Shown in pieces: positions 14,868 to 24,600 of a stretch of 64,000 nt of DNA (positions are counted from its first letter, which is position 1; each line of letters begins with the position of its first letter). The translations under genes were made by a program, and so were the position numbers. This DNA comes from Actinacidiphila alni. GTDB lineage: Bacteria; Actinomycetota; Actinomycetes; Streptomycetales; Streptomycetaceae. The notes beneath the pieces are model-generated. The model had not been told where the DNA came from, did no database searches, and saw nothing but the letters and a program-made list of their open reading frames with translations. Location of the stretch: positions 151,857 to 215,856 of the forward strand of contig NZ_FONG01000015.1 in the NCBI RefSeq assembly GCF_900112845.1, given 5' to 3'.

Positions 14868-17849
14868 ATGCCGCTCGACAACTGGGAAAACATCATTTCG
14901 ACGTTGACAGGCTGGGACATGCCGTCCCGGGCGGACTTCACCACGAGCGAGAGCGCCAAGGGATCGACCGGCATCCCGTGGATCGAGACGCTCAACATCT
15001 GGCAGGAGACGAAGCACGTCACCCTGAGCCCGAGCATCATCGAGGACCCCGACAGAATGGGGTGGTATTTCGAGTTCTACGAACGGTTCGACGGCGACAA
15101 GGTGAAGATCTGGAAGGTCCAGATTCGCTACTCGGACAAGTTCCACGGCGGCAAGCAGTTCTGGGAACGCAGTCTCGCGGTGCTGCAGCACCTGACCATG
15201 AACCAGTTCAAGTCCTACGACTTCGACACGCCGCTCGGCGGCCAGCCGACGGAGACCACCGGACTCGATCTCGCGACATTCGTCAAAGCGGCCCGGTCCT
15301 TCGACGCGGCCGGCGACTTCTTCTCCGCCCACACCCAGATCCTCCAGAACTGGCTGGACCAGCTCGGTGAGGACCAGGCCGCCTGGAAGGGCACCGGCGC
15401 CGAGGGCTTCCGGAAGCTCATCGACCATCTGCACGGCAAGTACGCGCACTACAGCTCGCAATTGCGCCCGCCGGGCTTCGAGCCGCAGCACACCTCACGA
15501 GTGCTGCCGGGTTACACGCCGAGCACCATGCATTCGGACTCGCTCATCGGCGCCGAGGCCGAACTGTACGACGTGCTGACCAAGCTCTACGGCTTCGCCT
15601 TCGACTTCTACAACGAGAAGGCCGACCTGGTACCGATCACGAAGACCGACGGGCAGCAGCACATGGTCAATGTGCCGGCCGATCCGCAGAAGATCCTGAA
15701 CAACCTCATGCTGGACGTGGGGGAGTTCATCCGGGCGAACAATTGGCTGGCGAAGGACAAACTCCGGATCGGGCTCAATACCCACGTGGCCTGGGGCAGT
15801 CTCACGGACGCCAGTACGTGGTCGGCCATGGCCAATGAGGCAGTGCGGCGCTGGACGGCGAACGTCGAGCACAATCTCGATGTCAAGGCGAAACCCCTGA
15901 TGGTGGAGTTGCGGACGACGTTCCAGCACACCCTCGATCCGAAGTGGAACCCCGACTTCGCCTTCGACGACAGCGACAGCGGCACCACGGACGACAATCT
16001 CACCAACAACACCGACGGCAATTTCAACGTCGACGACTTCAACAAGTCCCTCACCGACTTCGGCAACGAGATGGGGGACTTCGGCAACAACCTCGTCGGC
16101 GGCATCACCGGGTTCAGCGACAATCTGGGTGATTTCGGGAATGACCTGACCGACTTCAGCGGCGGCATCAACGGCTTCTCCAGCAGCCTCGACGACTTCA
16201 GCGGCGGCCTTGGGGACTTCGGCGACAACCTGTCGGATTTCAGCGGTGGTATCGACGGCCTGTCCACGGACCTCGGTGACCTCGGCACCGGCGACGGCAC
16301 CCTCGGCGGCCTCGACCCGTCGTCCGGCACGGGTCTGGACTTCGTGCCGAACGGCTCGATCACCACCAGCCCGGAACTCAGCGATCTCGTGGACGGCGTC
16401 GTCAAGCCGGACGGCAGCGTCACCACCATCGGCGACGACGGCTTCCCGTTCACGACCCTGCCCAACGGCAGCGTCAGCACCCTCACCCCCGACGGACTCC
16501 AGCAGGTCAAGAACCCGGACGGCAGCGTCTCGACGCAGAACGCCGACGGCAGCCTGACCACGACATTCCCCGACGGCAGTTCGCGGACCGTGTCACCGGA
16601 CGGCACCGTGGTGACCACCTCCGCGGACGGCACGAAGACGACCAGCCACCTCGGCACCGGTGAGACCCTGACCAATCCGGACGGCAGCACCACGTCGATC
16701 GGCAAGGACGGCACGGTGACCACCCATTTCCCCGACGGAAGCGCGGTCTCCTCCAACGCCGACGGCAGTTTCACCACGACCAACCCCGACGGCTCGCACG
16801 CGACGACCTTCCCGAACGGCACGGTGCAGTCGGTCGGCGCGGACGGTTCGCAGACCATCACCAGCCCCACGGGCAGCGTCAGCACACTCGCCCCGGACGG
16901 CACGCTGACCACCCAATTCCCCGGCGGCGGCAGCATGTCTGTCTCACCGGACGGCGACGTCACGACGGTCACCCCGGACGGGCACACCGTCACTCAGCAC
17001 CTGGAGCCGGGCAAGAGCCTGATCAATCCGGACGGCAGCACCACGTCGATCGGCAAGGACGGCAGCCTCACCACGACGCTTCCGGACGGCAGCTCGTACA
17101 CAGTCCACCCGGACGGCACGGTCACCACGACAGATCCCGCGGCCGACATCCCGCACGGCAGCACCAGTTCGCCCGCGCTGCCCGGCAACGGCCTCGACCT
17201 GTCCGACTTCGACAGCGGTCTGTCCACGCAGAGTCCGGACGGCTCGATCGCCACCCACTTCCCGAGCGGCACCACCTCGGTCACCGGCCCGGACGGGCTC
17301 ACCACCACGACCTTCCCGGACGGCAGCAGCACGGTCGCCACGTCGGACGGTCAGTTCCAGGCGCTGCCGAGCCCGCAGACGGCCGCCGCGGAACAGGCGG
17401 CGGCCCAGTCCGCCGCCGAGCAGGCAGCCGCTCAGGCGGCAGCCGCACCGGCCGGGATGGACGAGAGCCTGATGGGTCTCAGCGGGCTGATGTCTCCCAT
17501 GATGATGATGAGTATGTCCCGTATGGGACAAGGGGGACAGCAGCAGGGCAAGGAGCAGGAACGGGTCCGGGAGACCTACGAGGAAGCCGACACCGACGGC
17601 GCCTTCATCCAGCACGGCAGCGTGCTCCAGCCCATGACCGGCCGCGACGAGCCCGAGGGCGAGACCTACGAGGAGGAGGAAGAGGACTCCGACGAGCTGC
17701 TGAGCCGGACACCGACACAGCAGGAGCCCGGTTTCGGCCGGACCGCCCGACGGCCGGGCACGCAGAGCGGCGCCTCCGAATGGGCGGCCGGGCGCGGTGA
17801 CGTCTGGGGAACCGAGGAAGGCGGGCTGCCGGCGTCCATCGGACGCTGA
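14868..17849 (+). CDS. Large WXG-motif T7SS protein with 'PDGS' repeat domain
   Basis: 993 aa. The N-terminal 360 residues hold a mainly helical region with a WXG turn ('AAWKGTGAEGF', about 170). Residues about 380-480 are built from Asp/Phe/Gly repeats (DFGNDLTDFSGGINGF type). Residues about 505-800 are a run of roughly 8-residue units (xPDGSxTT), likely a beta-solenoid or beta-roll. The tail has an Ala/Gln-rich helix, a Met-rich patch (MMMMSMSRM), an acidic stretch (ETYEEEEEDSDE) and a Trp-containing end. No signal peptide: export would be by T7SS. The start ATG is preferred over a GTG 12 bases upstream because the TGGAG ribosome site overlaps that GTG. Probably a structural or adhesin-like secreted component; function unknown. 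Confidence 0.88.
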   Translation: MPLDNWENIISTLTGWDMPSRADFTTSESAKGSTGIPWIETLNIWQETKHVTLSPSIIEDPDRMGWYFEFYERFDGDKVKIWKVQIRYSDKFHGGKQFWERSLAVLQHLTMNQFKSYDFDTPLGGQPTETTGLDLATFVKAARSFDAAGDFFSAHTQILQNWLDQLGEDQAAWKGTGAEGFRKLIDHLHGKYAHYSSQLRPPGFEPQHTSRVLPGYTPSTMHSDSLIGAEAELYDVLTKLYGFAFDFYNEKADLVPITKTDGQQHMVNVPADPQKILNNLMLDVGEFIRANNWLAKDKLRIGLNTHVAWGSLTDASTWSAMANEAVRRWTANVEHNLDVKAKPLMVELRTTFQHTLDPKWNPDFAFDDSDSGTTDDNLTNNTDGNFNVDDFNKSLTDFGNEMGDFGNNLVGGITGFSDNLGDFGNDLTDFSGGINGFSSSLDDFSGGLGDFGDNLSDFSGGIDGLSTDLGDLGTGDGTLGGLDPSSGTGLDFVPNGSITTSPELSDLVDGVVKPDGSVTTIGDDGFPFTTLPNGSVSTLTPDGLQQVKNPDGSVSTQNADGSLTTTFPDGSSRTVSPDGTVVTTSADGTKTTSHLGTGETLTNPDGSTTSIGKDGTVTTHFPDGSAVSSNADGSFTTTNPDGSHATTFPNGTVQSVGADGSQTITSPTGSVSTLAPDGTLTTQFPGGGSMSVSPDGDVTTVTPDGHTVTQHLEPGKSLINPDGSTTSIGKDGSLTTTLPDGSSYTVHPDGTVTTTDPAADIPHGSTSSPALPGNGLDLSDFDSGLSTQSPDGSIATHFPSGTTSVTGPDGLTTTTFPDGSSTVATSDGQFQALPSPQTAAAEQAAAQSAAEQAAAQAAAAPAGMDESLMGLSGLMSPMMMMSMSRMGQGGQQQGKEQERVRETYEEADTDGAFIQHGSVLQPMTGRDEPEGETYEEEEEDSDELLSRTPTQQEPGFGRTARRPGTQSGASEWAAGRGDVWGTEEGGLPASIGR
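16390..17150 (+). repeat. Coding tandem repeats, xPDGSxTT units
   Basis: About 25-30 diverged units of roughly 24 bases each encode the Pro-Asp-Gly-Ser/Thr pattern inside the 993-aa protein. Two longer blocks are nearly identical, 'NPDGSTTSIGKDG' near 16675-16713 and 17025-17063, which suggests internal duplication of about 350 bases. Confidence 0.8.
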
Positions 17850-17886
17850 CGGCCCCGGGACAGGTACGACGAGAGGAACGAACACG

Positions 17887-18342
17887 GTGGACGAGTCGAT
17901 AGAGCTGCGCCTCCAGCAGGCGATGGAGGATTTCGAGAAGCAGCGCGCCGAACTGGAACGCGTCCGGGACGAGATCAGCACGCTCAAGGTCACGGTACGT
18001 TCGAAGGACCGGGTCGTGGAGGTCACGGTCGGCGCCCAGGGCGAACCCACGGCGATGCGCTTCCTGAACAACAAGCACCAGAAGATGACCGGCCAGGAGC
18101 TGGCCGCGAGCGTCCTGGAAGCACTGGCGCTGGCCCGCGGCGAGATCGGCGGCATCGCGCGCAGCCGGTTCGACGCGGCGGCGTCGGGCGGTATCGGCGT
18201 CGCCGGATCAGGGCTGCGCGACCTGGACCTGGAACGGCTTCTGGAGCCGCTCACCACGGGCGGCCCGCTGGGCGCCCCCACAGGCGGCGTGGGCAGGGCG
18301 ACGCCCGCCGACGCCAAGAACGAAGGGGCCGAACGTGACTGA
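17887..18342 (+). CDS. YbaB/EbfC-family nucleoid-associated-like protein in T7SS operon
   Basis: 151 aa. An N-terminal coiled coil (about residues 5-45, 'LRLQQAMEDFEKQRAELERV') leads into a small beta-sheet and helix region ('DRVVEVTVGAQGEPTAMRF') that matches the YbaB/EbfC fold, followed by a flexible Gly-rich tail. Canonical YbaB binds DNA, but versions in actinobacterial ESX loci are thought to act with the secretion genes; what they bind is unproven. GTG start with GAGAGG upstream; the same frame is open 90 bases further left into the end of the 993-aa gene, which I regard as untranslated. Its last eight bases overlap the next gene, so the two are translationally coupled. Confidence 0.86.
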   Translation: MDESIELRLQQAMEDFEKQRAELERVRDEISTLKVTVRSKDRVVEVTVGAQGEPTAMRFLNNKHQKMTGQELAASVLEALALARGEIGGIARSRFDAAASGGIGVAGSGLRDLDLERLLEPLTTGGPLGAPTGGVGRATPADAKNEGAERD

Positions 18343-18667
18343 CAAGGTATTCGCCGCCAGGCCGGACCACGTGCTCCGGGGTGGAGCACAGACCGACGAA
18401 GTGGGTCAGGACATCGTGGCGAAGGGAAACGACTACCTCGACCGGACGGTGGTCGACCTGACCGACCCGCCGTGGGGGAACGACGAGATCGGGAAGAAGT
18501 TCGCCGAGAACTACTTGGAGACGCGGTCAGATCTGCGTGAGGCGGTCAGCGCGCTGATCGACGCGGTGTCCAACGCGGCCAAGCTCACCGCCGATTCGGC
18601 GACGAACTTCCAGGCGGCGCAGAACGACGCCATCGACCACCTGAACACGACCCGCAGAAGAAACTAG
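18335..18667 (+). CDS. WXG100-like small protein preceding the giant substrate
   Basis: 110 aa, GTG start inside the end of the YbaB-like gene (8-base overlap). Two helices are separated by the turn 'DPPWGNDEIGKKF', a W-G variant of the WXG motif, and the second helix ends in a basic 'TRRRN' tail. The stop TAG is two bases before the ATG of the 5521-aa protein, so it is tightly coupled to it and is the best candidate for its cognate ESX partner or chaperone. Confidence 0.88.
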   Translation: MTDKVFAARPDHVLRGGAQTDEVGQDIVAKGNDYLDRTVVDLTDPPWGNDEIGKKFAENYLETRSDLREAVSALIDAVSNAAKLTADSATNFQAAQNDAIDHLNTTRRRN

Positions 18668-18669
18668 TC

Positions 18670-21600
18670 ATGTCCGCGGACCCCCTTCTCAGAGCGATCG
18701 TGCTCGGCCTGACCGGTGAGAAGATGCCGGAGGGGGACTCCGAGGAGATATACGCCAAGGTGGTGATCCCGCACCTCGAACTGGCGGCGTATCTGGGGGA
18801 CTTCCAGAGTCTCATCGCCCAGGTGGTGAAGTCCGTCTCGGACAACGTCACCGGGCAGTGGAACGACCCTTACCGCAAGGCGATGCTGGGCTTCGGCACC
18901 GCGGAGGGCGCGGGCTACGTCGACAACCTCAAACAGACCGCCAAGGGAGTCGCCGACTACGCCCGTGAGACGGCGTACCAGATCACCTACACGAACCGGA
19001 TGATCATCGCCCAGGTGATGGAGTTCCTGTTCGAGTGGGCCGTCACGCTGATCATGGCCGTCTTCAACCCGGTCCAGGCGCTCATCGAGCAGAGTTTCCT
19101 GCGGGCGCTGTACCGGCTGGTCCTGCGCAGTGTGATCCTGCGCCTGCTGGCGATGGTCGGCATGTACGAGTCGTTGAGCATCGGGCTGGGCGCGGCCATG
19201 GACGCGTTCGTCCGGTGGTCGATGGCGGACAACGGCCTCTACACCGACTTCGCGTCCCAGTACCGCGACCAGATGGTTCAGTTCGGCGCCGTGCAGGGCG
19301 CTTTCATGGTGGTCGTGCCGTTCGCCGGAGACGGGCTCGGGGCGCTGTTCGCCAAGGGGCTCGGCCGCGACGGAGCGCTGAACATCCAGAAGGCGGTGGA
19401 CAAGGCGCTGCTCGGCGGTTCGCGGGACACCGCCGACGATGTCGGGCGCGGCGCGGTGCGCGACACGGGGAAGCGCACCGAGAAGGAGGGCGCCGACCTC
19501 GGCCCCGGCGGCAAGGCGCCGGTCTCCCGTGACGCCGGTCACGAGCCCGACGGCTCGGGCGCGTTGACGCTGCCGGGGTTCGGCCGCCAGGAAGACACCG
19601 CCTTCGGCCGTGACCTGGGCACCGCGGTGATGGACCTGGCCCGGCGCTTCCACGGCGAGGGCCTGGACGAGGCGGCGCGGCGGGCGTTCATCGCGGACAT
19701 GGGGGAACTGTTCGCCCGCGATCTGGGCCGGGAGTGGGACGTCGCGGCGGCGCGGCAGCTCGGTGTCGAGTGGGCGCGGACCCTCCTCGCCGGGCTCGGC
19801 ACGCGGGATCTGGCCATCCGACTGGCGGGCGGCCTCGGCAGGTTGCCCGCCTCGCTCGGCCCCGGCCTGCGCCGGGCGCTCTCGCACGACGTGGCGCGGG
19901 CCGTGAGCACCGACTGGGGCCGCAAGATCAGCATGGTGTTCGGACACGCGCTCGTGAACGCCGCGCACCAGAACGTCTCGGAACTGGTGTTCACCAAGGC
20001 CACCACCGGCCATGCCACGACGTCCTGGGAAACGGGGGTGTCGGGCGCCGGGGCCGGGCTCGCCGGGCATCTGCTGTCGGCGCACGCGAGCAACCTGGGG
20101 GCGGGGCTGCGAGTCAAGGCGGCGGCTCTGCTGAAGAAACCGGACTTCACCGTCGATGCCACGACCGCCGCGGGCGGCGCCAACTCCACCGATCTGCGGG
20201 CGCGTTCGCGAGACGACTCGCGTGCTCTCGTCCGCGACGCGGCGGACCGCGACTCCGCGGCCTCCGGGAAGCCCGGTGCCTCGGGCGGCGGGCGGCCGTC
20301 CGACGACCACCGGGAACTCTCCGGCCTGCCGGATCCCGGCCCCGTCCATCTCGGCGACAGCCTCCCGGCACCGGCCCTGCCCACGGTCTCGGACCTGCCT
20401 GACCTCTCCGCGTCGCCGGACGTCTCCGGCCTGCCCGATCCGTCGGCGCTTCCTGACCTGCCCGCCACGACCGGCCCACTCAGGCGCCAGGACGCGCCGG
20501 CGCCGTCGGCCGTACCGACCCCGACCGGCGGGTCGCGCCCCGCCGAAGAGCCGGCCGTACCGGCCCGCGCGGCCTCGCCCGGTCCGGACACGGCCCGGCG
20601 CTCGCCCGTGCCGGACATCGAGGCGTCCGCCGACGGCGGCCGGTGGGAGCGGCTGATCCGGCAGGATCCGCAAACGGCGGCGGAGCTGACGAAAGCGGTC
20701 AACGCCCAGCTTCGTGACTGGAATTACCTCGTGCACGACGTACCGACCAGCCGGTTGGCGGAGGCGTATGACGGCCTCGACCCGGCCTGGGACGCCGTCC
20801 CGCTGCAACGCCGCGCCGTCCTCCTGGCCTCCCGGATCGCGGGAGAACGCTACGCGCCGATGCTCGGCGCGGGCCTCCTCCCGGGCGAACCCCCCGTCTC
20901 GCCGAAGACCGCCGGCGAACCGTCCTCCGCGACGACGCACCCGGCCGCCGACCCGCCCCCCACTGCCCCTCACCCCGAGCGCCCGCGCGTCCACCACGCC
21001 ACCGCCGCGGCGGCCTTCGCCACGCGAGGTCTGTCGGTGGAGGACGTGCGCGGGGACGGCGACTGCTTCTTCAACGCCTTCATCGGGGCGGCGGGGCTCG
21101 TCGGCCCCGGAGGCGCCCCGCTCACGGCGACGCAGATGCGGGCGCGCCTCGCCGACGAACTCGCGGCCGATCTCGCGCGGCCGGTCGAACGGCAGGTGCT
21201 GTGGCCGCAGTACGCACCACTGATCGCGAACGCGAGCGCCCACGCTCCCGGAGCCGGCTCGGTCGGCACTGATCCGCGCCGGATCATCACGGCCATGCGC
21301 ACGCCTGGCCAGTACGACAACGTGGCCGGCGACCTCGCCCCGTACCTGGCCGCGCACGTCTACCGGCTGCCGTTGCGCATCGTCGGGGTGGACCGCCGGG
21401 TGTCGGGCGGCCGGTCGCAGTACGCCTTGGGGAGCGGCCACGTCATCGGGGAGGAGGACGCCTCGACGGTCACGCTGGCCCGGCGGAACTACCGGTCGGT
21501 GGACGGGCCCGCCGTCGCCGAGACGTCCGGCCTCGAACACTGGATGATCGTGCGCGTGCCCGCGCACATGGACCGCAACGACCCGCTCCTGTGGGCGGCG

Positions 21601-24600
21601 GACAGCACGCAGGCCCGCATGCGGCAGCTGCTCGACGCCGCCGGGGTACGGCCGCCCGCGCCGGCCGGGGACGCACCGGACGACGCGGCGCACACCGGGC
21701 TCTACCGCGATGCCGTTCGTGAGATGTTGCGCGAGCTGCGAACGGGTGACGAAGAGACCGCAGGCCAGTTGGCCATGGCTTTCGGCATGTCATGGCCTGA
21801 TCACGCACCGTATCGGACCGAGGACGCTCCGTCCGACGCCGATCCGCTGCCGCCGCCGCATGCCGTCCCGACGGTCTCGGAGGACGGTGGGCACGAGCAC
21901 GACGACGCCGCGAGCGCCTCGAGCCACGCCACGGAAGCAGAGCCAGAGCACGACGAGGCGGTCACGGCCTTTCTCCGGGCATGGGCGAAGTCACCGATCA
22001 TCCTCGACGGGACGCATCCGGTGCACGCGGCGCTGAGGAGGGCGCACAAGGCGGTGCTGGGACGCGGATCGTGGACCGAAGTCGCCGCACGCCTGTATGC
22101 GGCGGACGGCCGTCGACCCACGGCGGCGGACCGGGAGATCCTCGCCACCGCCTCGCTCCTGCTCCTGCGGCCCGATCGCGCCGAGTCCGAGCCCGCCGAT
22201 CGCCGGACCGAGCCAGTCGAATCCGAGCCCGCCGATCCCGCGCTGACGCCCGACACGGCAGTGCCCGACCGGGAGACCGTCCGGCGAGCCGTCACCGTCG
22301 ATCCGGCGGAGCCCGGGGTGCCGGACGAGCCGGCGGAACCCGGGACGCCGGACGAGCCGTCCCCCGCCGACGTCCCGGCCGCCGGAAACCCCTGGTACAG
22401 CGAGCACCGCATGATGGGGGACGCCGCCGTCCTGCGTGCGGCGGACTGGACCGCCGAGGAGGCGGGAGCGGCGGCGCGGGGCACCGTCGCGCAGGACGCC
22501 GCCGTGGACGCGCGGCTGCGGGCCGAGATCGAGGCCGGGGTCGCGGCCGTGCTCGCGGAGAACGACGTCAAGGCGTGGCGCGAGCTGCTGACGCACGGTG
22601 TCATGCGGGTCATGCGTGGCAGACTGGTGTGGATCCGGCCCGTGCTCGACGGGATCGCCCCCACCGCGACGCCGTCCGCGCCGTCCGCGGTCCGCGAGTA
22701 CGGCGTGTCCTTCGGGTCCACGGCCGCCGCGCGCGAGCAGAAGAAGATCACGGTGAACACCGCGGACGCGCTCATGTTCAACGCGCTCCACATCGGCTCC
22801 GCGGTCGCGTCCGGCGTGGTGCCCGGTCTGCCCATCATCTCCGGCCGGTCTTCCGACGCACGGCAGACGGGGGCCAAGCAGACGGTCATCTCCGGCCGCA
22901 AGCAGTTCGTCCAGGCGCGCGGCGAATTCGACAGCGGCGTCCGGATGCTCGTCCATGTGGACGGTCGGCCGGTCGGCAGCGACAAGCCGATCGCACGGGC
23001 CCTGACCGTGGCCTTCCCCGCCGCGCACACCGGCCCGCAGGAGCCGCGCCCCGGCGTTCTGCCTCCCGTCGACGCAGCCGAGGGAGCCGGGCCCGCCCGA
23101 CCGCGGCGGGCCGGCGAAGTGCTCAACGCCATCGACCTGATCCCGCTGATCGCGCAACTCCAGGCGGATCTGCGGCAGTCGAACCTCCCGGCCGCCGCTG
23201 TCCGTGACATCGTCGCCCAGGCGCAGAGCACGCTCAACGAGACCACCGCGCGCAACCGCGGCCGGTGGTGGCTCGGCGGTGGGGACACCGCGAACCGGAT
23301 CTCCTACGGAGTCGCCCTGCCCGGACTGCACGGCTTCCGCGGCCACTTCCGGGTCCGCGCCGAACCGGAGAGCGTCCAGCTCCTCACGGTCACCGACGCG
23401 GTCCGCAACCGGGACGACACCGGCCTGACCTCGGCCGCGAGCGGCAAGCGCGGCGGCGGCAGCGCGGCCACCCTGATGGGCAGGGTCAACGGGGCCTGGC
23501 TGCCGGTGCCCGCGCCCACGCCCGGCTCGCACCGGGTGGCGGCCGCGCCGGTCGGACCGCTCTTCTCCGTGGCGGGCACGTCGGAGCGCGGCTGGAACTA
23601 CGGCCTGACGTCACAGGCCCAGACGCACACCATCCTCAACGGCGCCGAACCGCAGGCCCGTTACCGCACCGTGCTGCGCGTCGTGCTGGAGTGGACGTCC
23701 AGCACCCACCCGGGTCTGCGGGCCACCAGCGCCTCGGTGAACGCCGACATCGGCGTGCCGTGGCGGGACGGGAAGGGGGCAAAGGAGTTCGAGACGAGGG
23801 CGCTCGGCGCCGTCCGCTCGCCGTTCCTCGCCGACCACCTGAGCCGTCCTCCGGTCCGCCCGGGGCCGGTCGCCGCCCAGCCCCACGTCCGGGCGCTGCT
23901 GCGGGCGTCCGGCCTCCCGCCGGTGCGCCGGACGGAACGGCCGGACCGGCTGCTGCCGGGGTACGCGGTCATCAAGGACCCGCGCGAGCCGTTGGCGCTC
24001 GCCAGCAGACGCGGACTGGGATTCGCGGCGGAGGTCGGACTGCCGGGCGCGGAACAGGTCGGCGACCACTTCCACGCGGCGCTGCGCGAACTGGCGGGGC
24101 GGCGACGGCTGTCGGGGGTGAAGTGGGCGGACGTGGACCGCACGCTCGCCGTCCACTTCGGCCGGCCCGCTCTGGAAGGCGACCTGACGCGACTGTTGGC
24201 GGGTGTCACGCACACCCTGACCGTCGACGGGGTTCCTGTGACGCTCAGGGCTCGCGCGCACCTGCTCGACTCGCGCGGTGTCAGCTCGTACCCGCTGACC
24301 GTCAATTCCCGTGCGGTGATGGGGGAGACGGTGACCAGCGGGAAGGACCTCCACCGGTCGGTCCAGGTCGGAGCGGGGGCGGGGGTGCGGCTCACCGTCA
24401 AGGAGTGGTTCCGGCTGCAGCTCGGCGGCCTGCGGCTGCTCGGCGGCTACGGGCGCGGAACCGCGGACTCCTTCACCGGCGCCAGCAAGACGTACCGCCG
24501 GATGGAGAACGTCGCCGGGGTCGACGAGCACCTGCTCGACGTCGTCTACGAGTTGGTCATGGACGCCAAAGGCGAAGCGGGGCCGAGCCGTTGGTATCTG

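Noticed and set aside
15608..16993. 461-codon minus-strand frame over the PDGS repeats
   Set aside because: It mirrors the repeat periodicity of the sense gene (GSSG/SGLV pattern), a shadow of tandem coding repeats.
16390..17150. Regular repeats resembling a CRISPR array
   Set aside because: Repeats are short, in frame, diverged and coding, with no unique spacers and no cas genes nearby.
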